Positions 1-5,407 of a stretch of DNA of 5,499 nucleotides are shown in pieces. The translations under genes and the position numbers were made by a program. Source of the stretch: Streptosporangiaceae bacterium (GTDB lineage Bacteria; Actinomycetota; Actinomycetes; Streptosporangiales; Streptosporangiaceae); contig JASHYW010000604.1 in NCBI GenBank assembly GCA_030042885.1, forward strand, positions 1 through 5,499, in the 5' to 3' direction. The notes below the pieces were generated by a model, which had not been told where the DNA came from, did no database searches, and saw nothing but the letters and a program-made list of their open reading frames with translations. Every line of letters starts with the position of its first letter. Positions within the stretch are counted from its first letter, which is position 1.

Positions 1-100
1 CTGACAGACACCGCGACTCAGACCCGCAGGCCAGACCGCCACCTAAGATCATCTCCAACAAAGCTGGCGTGCACCCCCCGGAAATGTCGTACCCCCCTCG

Positions 101-106
101 TACTGT
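101..106 (+). promoter_or_regulatory. Possible leaderless-type -10 element before the DUF4262 gene
   Basis: TACTGT fits the actinobacterial -10 pattern TANNNT and ends six bases before the ATG at 113, the geometry expected of a leaderless transcript. No good Shine-Dalgarno sequence lies before that ATG (only a GGCGGC run touching it), which agrees with leaderless initiation. No clear -35 hexamer lies 16-18 bases upstream. A GGAAAT at 80-85 vaguely resembles an ECF-type -35 box, but its spacing is off. This is inference from short motifs. Confidence 0.28.
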
Positions 107-112
107 GGCGGC

Positions 113-700
113 ATGTACCAACCACGGAAACGCCGCACCAACCCCCCGGGACAGCGGTGCCGGTGCGCGGAATGTGACGCGCTGGCCGAGGGGATAAACC
201 TCAGCCCGGAGGCCTGCATGCAGGCCGTCGCCGCTGACATCCGGGCCGTCGGCTGGTCGGTATCCGCCGTGCTCGGCGACAAGATCGCGCCGCCCTGGGC
301 GTACACCGTCGGGCTGTGGCTCAGCCACCAGGGCCCGGAGCTGACGATGTTCGGCCTTCCCGTCGAGCACCTGACGATCATCTTGAACTCGCTGGGCGAC
401 CGCATCGCCAGCGGCGCGCTGATTGAGGCCGGGGACCAGGCTGACGGGATATGCCCGTGTTCCCTCGCGATCCGTCCCGTCCACGCGAGCTGGCGGACGA
501 CCAGCCTGTTCGCGGTCTCGGACCGGTACTACGGCTACGTCAGGCCGGCCTGCCTGCAGGTGGTCTGGCCCGATCGGAGGGGCCGCTATCCGGGAGACCC
601 GGGTTTCCAGGCCCGGTACGAGGGCAGGCAGCCGATGCTATGGCTGCCCCGCGAGGATCACCCTCCGGGCGTGTGGACCGCCATCGACCAGCTGCCGTGA
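113..700 (+). CDS. DUF4262 domain-containing protein
   Basis: A 195-residue cytoplasmic protein with no signal peptide or membrane segment. It shows the usual DUF4262 order: a Cys cluster near the N-terminus (C16, C18, C21), the core PWAYTVGLW (61-69), PELTMFGLP (75-83), a helix ending LNSLGDRIASG (91-101), and a C-terminal QVVWPDRRGRYPGDPGF (149-165) followed by QPMLW (173-177). The Cys cluster upstream of the core resembles the N-terminal CxxC seen in many family members, which supports the ATG at 113 over the Met at residue 36. The biochemical role of DUF4262 is unknown to me; it is a common, often multi-copy family in actinomycetes. The basic, Pro-rich first 15 residues look disordered. 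The gene precedes the exporter by 125 bases on the same strand, with a separate promoter candidate between them, so co-transcription is possible but not required. Confidence 0.88.
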   Translation: MYQPRKRRTNPPGQRCRCAECDALAEGINLSPEACMQAVAADIRAVGWSVSAVLGDKIAPPWAYTVGLWLSHQGPELTMFGLPVEHLTIILNSLGDRIASGALIEAGDQADGICPCSLAIRPVHASWRTTSLFAVSDRYYGYVRPACLQVVWPDRRGRYPGDPGFQARYEGRQPMLWLPREDHPPGVWTAIDQLP

Positions 701-725
701 CCTGGCCGACATTGGCGTCACGTTA

Positions 726-751
726 GCTGGGAAAACAAATTGCCGCCCAGC
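726..751. repeat. Inverted repeat with A-rich loop, before the exporter promoter
   Basis: GCTGGG (726-731) and CCCAGC (746-751) are perfect 6-base complements around a 14-base A-rich centre. The right arm begins directly after the candidate -35 hexamer (740-745). It may be an operator for the exporter promoter or a weak terminator of the DUF4262 gene, which stops at 700. No T-run follows the right arm, which argues against an intrinsic terminator. Confidence 0.4.
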
Positions 752-769
752 CGAGTGACTGGTTAGCGT
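740..769 (+). promoter_or_regulatory. Candidate housekeeping-type promoter for the MFS exporter
   Basis: TTGCCG (740-745) and TAGCGT (764-769) are separated by 18 bases and fit the actinobacterial sigma70-like pattern of TTGNCN and TANNNT. The start point would fall near 776, giving a leader of about 50 bases that includes the hairpin at 785-803 and the ribosome binding site at 812-817. The -10 box lies within an imperfect dyad, GTTAGC (762-767) against GCTAGC (775-780), which could be an operator. Confidence 0.45.
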
Positions 770-784
770 CAAACGGCTAGCAAC

Positions 785-803
785 GCCGGCCGGATCGGCC
801 GGC
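785..803. repeat. GC-rich perfect hairpin in the exporter leader
   Basis: GCCGGCCG (785-792) and CGGCCGGC (796-803) are exact reverse complements around a 3-base GAT centre. The palindrome ends eight bases before the GGAAGG ribosome binding site (812-817). On DNA it could be a repressor operator; on RNA it would be a very stable hairpin next to the translation start. There is no T-run, so it is not a normal intrinsic terminator. Confidence 0.6.
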
Positions 804-825
804 CGATGACCGGAAGGATCGAGCA

Positions 826-2157
826 ATGTCACGGGGTGGCCTGGTGCGCCGGTACCCCGTCCTCGCAATCCGGGACTTCCGGCTTCTGCTGGCCGAACGG
901 CTGATCGCACCGGCCTCCATCGGGTTCTCCATGGTCGGTGTCTCGTTCGCAGTGCTCAAGGCGACGAACTCAGCCACCTGCCTGTCCTATGTGCTCGCGG
1001 CGCAGATCGCGCCGGCGCTGGTGTTCGCGCTCCTCGGCGGCGTGGCGGCCGACCGGTTCCCGCCACAGCGCGTCATCGTGGCGGCCAACCTGCTCATGGC
1101 GGTGGGCGAGGGTACGTTCGGCGTGCTGGTACTGACCGGCCGACCGCCCCTGTGGGCGATGATCGGGCTGGAGGCGCTGACCGGGACTGGGGTCGCGGTG
1201 TTCTATCCCGCCTCCCAGGCCCTGCTCCCCCGCATCGTCACTCCGGGCATGCTGCAGGAGGCAAGCGCGATCAGCCGACTCGGCATGAACACTGGCCAGA
1301 TGTCCGGCGCAGCCGTGGCCGGCCTGCTGGTGGCGGCGGCAGGTCCGGGCTGGGCGCTGGCGCTGTGCGGCGTCGGCATGGTGGCCACGCTGCCGTTGCT
1401 GTTGTCGATGCGGGGCGCACCGGTCCCGCGGCCCGACACTGGCCTGCGGCCGGGCGCGGGAGATGACCAGGACGCCACGGCCAAGCCGGGACCGAACATG
1501 CTCACCGAACTGCGCGAGGGCTGGTCGGAGTTCCGTTCGCACACCTGGCTGTGGGTCATTGTGGCCCAGTTCTGCGTGGTGCTGATGGCCTGGTACGGGG
1601 CCTTTGCGGTCCTCGGCCCCATCGTGGCGCGGGAGCATCTCGGCGGTCCGGCCGCCTGGGGGGCGATTACCGCGGCCGATTCGTTCGGCCTGATCGCCGG
1701 CGGTCTGCTGTCACTGCGCTTCACGCCTCGTAGGCCCATGCTGTTCGTGGTGCTCACCGGTGCCGCGATCGCGGTATCTCCGCTCTCGCTGGCCATGGTG
1801 CTGCCGTTGCCGGCCGTGTGCCTCGCGTCATTCAGCCTCGGCGTGTTCATCGAGATGATGATGGTGCAGTGGACGGTGGCGCTGGCCCGGAACATACCGC
1901 CGGAAAAGCTGGCCCGGGTCTCCTCCTACGACGTCCTCGGCTCGGTCATGGCAATGCCGGCCGGCGCAGTGATCGCCGGACCGCTCGGCACCGCGATCGG
2001 GATCTCCTCGGCGCAGTACGCGGCGGCGGCCGCGATCGTCATCGCTTCCGCACTGGCGCTGATCCCGCGTGACGTCCGCACCATGCGCAGCGGCGATGCC
2101 GCGATACCCCAGGCTGCCGGGGAGGCGGAAGCCGAACTGGAAGCCGTGCCCGTCTAA
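826..2157 (+). CDS. MFS transporter, MFS_3 / EntS-like exporter type
   Basis: A 443-residue inner-membrane protein, a normal length for a 12-helix MFS exporter. Hydrophobic segments lie near residues 27-45, 54-73, 82-103, 109-130, 156-175, 177-196, 241-262, 278-297, 304-322, 325-347, 370-390 and 394-414, with a hydrophilic central loop at 197-240. Loop 2-3 carries the MFS motif A variant GGVAADRF (71-78). ALLPRIVTP (132-140), the GPGWALAL stretch (173-180) and LREGWSEFRSHTWLW (229-243) are typical of the MFS_3 (transmembrane secretion effector) group, which includes the enterobactin exporter EntS and drug-efflux proteins. It probably exports a small molecule by proton antiport; the substrate cannot be read from sequence. 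The ATG at 826 has GGAAGG at 812-817, eight bases upstream, and the next residues run straight into the first helix. The acidic Ala-rich tail (424-443) is cytoplasmic. The gene converges on the next one, 31 bases away. Confidence 0.92.
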   Translation: MSRGGLVRRYPVLAIRDFRLLLAERLIAPASIGFSMVGVSFAVLKATNSATCLSYVLAAQIAPALVFALLGGVAADRFPPQRVIVAANLLMAVGEGTFGVLVLTGRPPLWAMIGLEALTGTGVAVFYPASQALLPRIVTPGMLQEASAISRLGMNTGQMSGAAVAGLLVAAAGPGWALALCGVGMVATLPLLLSMRGAPVPRPDTGLRPGAGDDQDATAKPGPNMLTELREGWSEFRSHTWLWVIVAQFCVVLMAWYGAFAVLGPIVAREHLGGPAAWGAITAADSFGLIAGGLLSLRFTPRRPMLFVVLTGAAIAVSPLSLAMVLPLPAVCLASFSLGVFIEMMMVQWTVALARNIPPEKLARVSSYDVLGSVMAMPAGAVIAGPLGTAIGISSAQYAAAAAIVIASALALIPRDVRTMRSGDAAIPQAAGEAEAELEAVPV

Positions 2158-2188
2158 TCCGGTGTCTTGCTGCGCGCCGCGGTGGCGT

Positions 2189-2683
2189 TCACAGGCACAT
2201 CAGCCTGGCCGCCCAGCCCGCCCTTGTCCCCGGCTCGCCCGGGTCCCGGGTATCCAGTTCGGCCCATACGGCTTTGCCCGTCGCGGTGTCACGCACACCC
2301 CATGTGCCGGCCAGGGCATCCACGAGCACGAGCCCGAAGCCGGACTCATCAAGGCGGCCAGGGGTGCGCCGGTGTGGCCAGCACGGGTCGGCGTCCTGGA
2401 CTTCGATCCGCAGCCAGGTTTCCCCGATTTCCAGGTCCAGCGCTATCGCATAGGTGTCCCTGGCGTGCCGGACGGCATTAGTGACCAGCTCAGATACGAG
2501 CAGGACAGCGGTGTCCTCCACGTGGGCCAGCCGCCATCTGGCCAGCACGTCGCGGGTCACTTGCCGCGCCAGCCTCACCGCCCCGTCACCGTTCGGCAGC
2601 GTCACTTGCAAATTCAGCCGGGTTCGCTGTGCCGCGCGAGGGCGTGCCTGCGCGCTGCGAGGCCGACCCTGGTCAGCCGTCAT
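2189..2683 (-). CDS. HATPase_c_2 ATP-binding protein, RsbW/SpoIIAB-like anti-sigma type
   Basis: A 164-residue soluble protein with a GHKL (histidine-kinase-like) ATPase fold. Visible motifs are the N box SELVTNAVRHA (64-74, with Glu65 and Asn69 as expected metal and ATP ligands), a G1 box VQDADPCWP (95-103) and a G2 box GFGLVLV (115-121) followed by AGTWG (125-129). Proteins of this size in actinomycetes are usually annotated as ATP-binding or anti-sigma regulatory proteins, and some phosphorylate STAS anti-anti-sigma partners. No sigma factor or STAS protein is in view, so it is an orphan here. I chose the ATG at 2683 because GAGG (complement of 2692-2695) sits eight bases upstream and the residues before it in the longer open frame (to 2956) resemble no domain and cross an 11-base repeat array. 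The N-terminal 22 residues are basic and probably disordered. Confidence 0.88.
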   Translation of the reverse strand: MTADQGRPRSAQARPRAAQRTRLNLQVTLPNGDGAVRLARQVTRDVLARWRLAHVEDTAVLLVSELVTNAVRHARDTYAIALDLEIGETWLRIEVQDADPCWPHRRTPGRLDESGFGLVLVDALAGTWGVRDTATGKAVWAELDTRDPGEPGTRAGWAARLMCL

Positions 2684-3013
2684 CGCTAATGCCTCAACCT
2701 CGTTGTCCGCCGGTCGTCCGGCACTGCTCCACAGCCGATGCGAGAACCGGCATCCGAAACCCGCGGCAGTGGCCACGCCATGAAGGGCGCCCGCGGTGTG
2801 GTCCGTAGTGCACGTTCCCCGTGCTGTGTTGCTATGAGGATCGGGCTTGTACCTGAGCAATAACTCAAGAGACGCTAATCGCGGACTCTTAGTTCTCTGA
2901 TTATTAACTGAAGAGTAGCTGACCATCGACTGAAGCAGCCAGCGCTCGTTCGGCACGCCTCGGAACGAAATCTCTGCCCGTATTTCCAGGCCGATGCGGG
3001 CGGCGGGTTCCGG
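2684..3013. other. 330-base intergenic region between the ATP-binding protein and methyltransferase genes
   Basis: Both flanking genes read leftward, so this region holds the control region of the ATP-binding gene and the end of the methyltransferase transcript. The 2861-2920 part is only 40% G+C by hand count (24/60), against about 70% around it, and contains the 11-base repeat array described separately. I see no convincing -35/-10 pair, no tRNA and no clear terminator. A short dyad, GAAAT (2967-2971) and ATTTC (2982-2986), follows the methyltransferase stop but is too weak to call. The open frame extending through 2684-2956 is probably not translated. Confidence 0.6.
2853..2940. repeat. 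Eight degenerate 11-base tandem units (CTNA at each unit start)
   Basis: CT occurs at exactly 2853, 2864, 2875, 2886, 2897, 2908, 2919 and 2930. The first four bases of the successive units are CTGA, CTCA, CTAA, CTCT, CTGA, CTGA, CTGA and CTGA; the other seven positions vary. On the minus strand, the direction of the downstream ATP-binding gene, the four best units read TTCAGTC, GTCAGCT, TTCAGTT and ATCAGAG as heptamers separated by four bases. Streptomyces SARP regulators and PhoP (OmpR family) bind direct repeats with this 11-base spacing. A TAAGAG hexamer (complement of 2886-2891) follows the four best units by three bases in that direction and could act as a -10. An overlapping imperfect dyad pairs 2886-2894 with 2906-2915. 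The array is seen directly; the regulatory role is inferred. Confidence 0.5.
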
Positions 3014-3913
3014 CTATTTCCTGCGCAGCACGGCGGCCTGCTTCTCCAGGGCGAGGATCTCGGAGCGGAAATCCGGGTACGCATCAAGCCAGAGCTGCAG
3101 TACTTTCTGCATGTCCGGGACGACGAGGTCGTCTAGGACGACGGTGAGAACCGGGCTCAGCGACCCGCTCAGCAACGGCAGCGCCGGATAGCGGGCCTGG
3201 TGACCGGTGGTGGCGGGCGGCCCGTCAACGAAGAGGAGATCGATCCCCGCCAGGTCCTCCCATGCCCGCCTCGCATACCACGAGTAGGTCTCGCCGTCAA
3301 GGCTGAAGCTCTCCAGCGGGGCATTGCGTACCTCGGCCAGATCGCAGACGTCATGCCTGGCCAGGAAGTCACGGGTCTTGCCGCCGAACACCGGGTCGTG
3401 CTCGAGCGCGATGATGCGGCCGTCGATCTCGAACCGCCGCATCGCTAGTGCGAGCGATAGCGTGGACGCGCCGCTACCGCATTCCACGACGAGCGACGGC
3501 CGTTCGGTGATAACCAGGTCGACCAGCACGACGAGCAGGTCGGGCGACGCTGCCCAGCCCCGGGTGGCGGGCAGCAGGTCGTGGACTGGCAGCACGGCGC
3601 TCAGGTTCTGCAACGCTTCCAGCTGGCGAAATGTCTGCTTGATCTCTTTGGGGATGTCGGCTTCGACCCGTCGCACAGTGTCGAGCGTGCGCTTGCTTTC
3701 GCTGGCCAGGTTGCCGATCCGGCTGGCCAGGTCCAGGCTGTGCCTGATCAGCAGGAGCAGGCCGCCAAGCAGCAGTCCCAGCGCCATCAGCGCCACCGTT
3801 GGCACCGCGCCCGCGCCTGTGGCCAGCCCAAGCCCGAGCGCGCCAGCCAGCCAGGCGGTGACCAGCACGGCTACCGTTTCGATGCGCACGAACTGCCGGA
3901 TCAGTCGGCGCAT
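3014..3913 (-). CDS. Membrane-anchored class I SAM-dependent methyltransferase (Methyltransf_24-like)
   Basis: A 299-residue protein in three parts. Two membrane helices lie near residues 11-31 and 38-56. A charged, probably helical or coiled-coil linker follows (about 60-105). The rest is a Rossmann methyltransferase domain. The SAM-binding motif I is LVVECGSGAS (141-150), the post-motif acidic strand is ALEHD (169-173), and LLFVDGPP (226-233) and VVLDD (258-262) form later core strands. The WAASPDLL stretch just before motif I and the C-terminal EKQAAVLR fit a family found in actinomycete surface-polysaccharide and natural-product regions, presumably acting on a small molecule or glycan; the substrate is unknown. 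I chose the ATG at 3913 because AGAGGAG (complement of 3920-3926) lies six bases upstream; the longer frame to 3976 adds only a basic stretch. With one short loop between the two helices, the catalytic domain should face the cytoplasm. Confidence 0.85.
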   Translation of the reverse strand: MRRLIRQFVRIETVAVLVTAWLAGALGLGLATGAGAVPTVALMALGLLLGGLLLLIRHSLDLASRIGNLASESKRTLDTVRRVEADIPKEIKQTFRQLEALQNLSAVLPVHDLLPATRGWAASPDLLVVLVDLVITERPSLVVECGSGASTLSLALAMRRFEIDGRIIALEHDPVFGGKTRDFLARHDVCDLAEVRNAPLESFSLDGETYSWYARRAWEDLAGIDLLFVDGPPATTGHQARYPALPLLSGSLSPVLTVVLDDLVVPDMQKVLQLWLDAYPDFRSEILALEKQAAVLRRK

Positions 3914-4041
3914 GGCGGACTCCTCTATCCTTCGGCGCGGCCGCCTGGTCAACCCGGAGACCGCTGATTTACTCAAGTCCTTGCCGCACCGGATCAGAAC
4001 GTATTGTCAACCGGTCGGCGGCATTAAGAAATAGCACCTGA

Positions 4042-4055
4042 CAGCCTACTGGCTG
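4042..4055 (-). terminator. Weak hairpin downstream of the phosphofructokinase gene
   Basis: CAGCC (4042-4046) and GGCTG (4051-4055) pair around a 4-base loop, about 32 bases past the phosphofructokinase stop in its reading direction. The RNA after the stem would include a modest U-rich stretch (CTATTTCTT, complement of 4025-4033), separated from the stem by several bases. The stem is short, so this is only a possible terminator. Confidence 0.25.
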
Positions 4056-4086
4056 AACTCATCAGTCCTGGCGAGCATACATGAAT

Positions 4087-5127
4087 TCAGCCGAAGAAGA
4101 TCTCGGCCTCTGCATACCGCTCGACCGGCACCAGCTTGGGCTCGCGTAGCGCTTCGGTCAGCGGCAAGCGGACAATATCCGTACCGCGGAGTGCCACCAT
4201 GGCGCCGGTAGCACCGTCCTTAACTGCTTCGATGGCATGCAGCCCGAAACGTGTCGCCAGAACGCGATCGAAGGCGGTGGGAGTTCCGCCACGCTGGATA
4301 TGGCCGAGTACGGCGCAACGGGCCTCTTTACCGGTCTGCCTCTCGATTTCATCAGCCAGCATATGCCCGACTCCTGTCAGCCGAGCATGACCGAAGGAAT
4401 CCCGCCGCCAGTCCGACATGGGTCCGTCTGCGTCGGTTGGATGCGCGCCTTCTGCTACGACTACGATTGGCGCATACCTGGTCTTGAACCGATGCTCCAC
4501 ATAGGCGCAGACTTCTTTGATGCTGAATGGCTTCTCCGGAATCAAGATCACATTAGCACCGCCTGCCATGCCGGCGTGCAGCGCGATCCAGCCGGCGTGC
4601 CTGCCCATGACTTCGACGATCAGCGCACGATGGTGACTTTCCGCTGTGGTATGCAATCGATCTATGGCTTCCATGGCGATGTTTACCGCGGTATCGAAGC
4701 CAAAGGTGTAATCGGTCGCACTGAGATCGTTGTCGATGGTCTTCGGCACACCGATAACGCTCACTCCTTCTTGGAGTAGCTTTGCAGCAACCCCAAGGGT
4801 ATCCTCGCCGCCGATGACAATCAGAGTGTCTACGCCGAGGCCGGAAAGGTTATCCTTAATGCGTTCTGCACCGCTTCGGAGGCCGACTTCGTCATCTTTG
4901 AATGGGTTAGTGCGCGAAGTGCCTAGAATCGTGCCGCCTCGTGGCAGGATACCGCGGACCGCCTGCGTGTCGAGCGGGATGGTATCACCCTGCAGCGGGC
5001 CCCGCCAACCATCGCGGAACCCGATGAATTCGAAGCCATATTCTTGTATGCCCTTGCGTACGGCAGCGCGGATAACGGCGTTGAGTCCGGGACAGTCGCC
5101 GCCACCGGTAAGGACTCCTACTCTCAT
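4087..5127 (-). CDS. pfp: 6-phosphofructokinase, group III, pyrophosphate-type active site (Pfp/PfkA family)
   Basis: A 346-residue cytosolic enzyme converting fructose 6-phosphate to fructose 1,6-bisphosphate. Motifs in order are GGGDCPGLNA (8-17, nucleotide/phosphate loop), GGEDT (106-110), PKTIDND (128-134, with Asp132 the catalytic base), ESHHR (163-167), MGRHAGW (174-180, sugar-phosphate binding) and LGHIQRGG (274-281); it ends in EAEIFFG. Asp109 aligns with E. coli PfkA Gly104 and Lys129 with Gly124. Asp plus Lys at these places is the signature of pyrophosphate-dependent enzymes such as that of Amycolatopsis methanolica, which this protein strongly resembles, whereas the ATP-dependent Streptomyces enzymes keep Gly at the first site. 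That predicts a reversible PPi-dependent reaction, but ATP use is not excluded in this mixed group. I chose the ATG at 5127 because the protein then starts MRVGVLTGGGD as in relatives. The nearest AAGGA is 14 bases upstream, so initiation may be leaderless. Local G+C is about 55%, well below the neighbours. Confidence 0.95.
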   Translation of the reverse strand: MRVGVLTGGGDCPGLNAVIRAAVRKGIQEYGFEFIGFRDGWRGPLQGDTIPLDTQAVRGILPRGGTILGTSRTNPFKDDEVGLRSGAERIKDNLSGLGVDTLIVIGGEDTLGVAAKLLQEGVSVIGVPKTIDNDLSATDYTFGFDTAVNIAMEAIDRLHTTAESHHRALIVEVMGRHAGWIALHAGMAGGANVILIPEKPFSIKEVCAYVEHRFKTRYAPIVVVAEGAHPTDADGPMSDWRRDSFGHARLTGVGHMLADEIERQTGKEARCAVLGHIQRGGTPTAFDRVLATRFGLHAIEAVKDGATGAMVALRGTDIVRLPLTEALREPKLVPVERYAEAEIFFG

Positions 5128-5134
5128 CGTCGCA

Positions 5135-5140
5135 ACACTA
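5135..5140 (-). promoter_or_regulatory. Possible -10 element of a leaderless phosphofructokinase transcript
   Basis: On the minus strand TAGTGT fits TANNNT and ends seven bases before the ATG, which would place the transcription start at or next to the start codon. No matching -35 hexamer is seen 16-18 bases upstream. An identical TAGTGT occurs at 5172-5177 and could instead serve a transcript with a leader of roughly 40 bases. The poorly placed AAGGA (14 bases from the ATG) is the reason for considering leaderless initiation. Low confidence. Confidence 0.25.
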
Positions 5141-5179
5141 GTCCTTACATGTGTCGTTGAGCCTATAGGAAACACTACA

Positions 5180-5209
5180 GCGCAACTGATGGTCAGGACC
5201 CAGTTGCGC
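5180..5209. repeat. Near-perfect nested palindrome upstream of the phosphofructokinase gene
   Basis: GCGCAACTG (5180-5188) and CAGTTGCGC (5201-5209) are exact 9-base complements. Inside them GGTC (5191-5194) pairs with GACC (5197-5200), leaving only AT (5189-5190) unpaired on one side and a 2-base AG centre. It lies 53-82 bases upstream of the ATG at 5127, just upstream of the candidate -10 copies, which is a normal place for a transcription-factor operator. If transcribed it would form a stable RNA hairpin. Confidence 0.6.
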
Positions 5210-5246
5210 AGACGCCACCCGCGGAACGGCTGCGATCAGGTGCTGG

Positions 5247-5265
5247 GCTGCGAGGACCACGCAGC
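5247..5265. repeat. Short inverted repeat in the intergenic region
   Basis: GCTGCG (5247-5252) and CGCAGC (5260-5265) pair around a 7-base loop. A direct copy of GGCTGCGA occurs at 5228-5235 and 5246-5253, 18 bases apart. No T-run follows in either direction. It may be part of the 3' end of the right-hand gene's transcript or a protein site; its role is unknown. Confidence 0.35.
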
Positions 5266-5296
5266 TGGACGTTGGAAACCGGAGTCTACAGTAGCA

Positions 5297-5332
5297 GGAC
5301 AGCCAGGGAGTAGGCGGCGAGGCGGGCTGTCC
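5297..5332. repeat. 8-base inverted repeat downstream of the right-edge gene
   Basis: GGACAGCC (5297-5304) and GGCTGTCC (5325-5332) are exact complements around a 20-base loop. It lies about 75-110 bases beyond the stop of the leftward gene at the right edge, where a terminator could be. It has a large loop and no clear U-run after it, so it is a weak terminator candidate at best. Confidence 0.3.
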
Positions 5333-5407
5333 GCTCGGGGCGCTTACCGTGCCCGTGCGGGAGGGTCTGCCGTGCCGGAAAGCGAGGGCCTCGTCCGCTC
5401 CGGTGGC

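Noticed and set aside
1..177. A plus-strand frame open from base 1 to a TGA near 177 that could be the end of an upstream gene
   Set aside because: Its codons do not show the G/C-ending bias of the real genes, it overlaps the start of the well-supported DUF4262 gene, and its peptide is Arg/Pro/Thr-rich without motifs.
970..1895. Two long minus-strand open frames (970-1638 and 1203-1895) opposite the exporter gene
   Set aside because: They are typical antisense shadows in high-GC DNA: low-complexity, Arg/His/Pro/Ser-rich translations without motifs, opposite a clear membrane transporter.
2684..2956. N-terminal extension of the ATP-binding protein to an ATG at 2956
   Set aside because: The added 91 residues match no domain and run through the AT-rich 11-base array. 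The ATG at 2683 has a well-placed GAGG and gives the usual family length.
4005..4010. Minus-strand TTGACA upstream of the methyltransferase gene, a perfect -35 hexamer
   Set aside because: No acceptable -10 hexamer occurs 16-19 bases downstream (the region reads GC-rich there), so I do not call a promoter.
4237..4779. A 180-codon open frame on the plus strand inside the phosphofructokinase gene
   Set aside because: It is antisense to a gene with strong family motifs throughout, its translation resembles no family I know, and it has no clear ribosome binding site. The lower G+C of this gene explains the lack of stops.
5145..5150. ATG immediately followed by TAA on the minus strand, a minimal start-stop upstream of the phosphofructokinase gene
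   Set aside because: It would only matter if the region is transcribed as a leader, it has no ribosome binding site evidence, and a six-base motif occurs often by chance.
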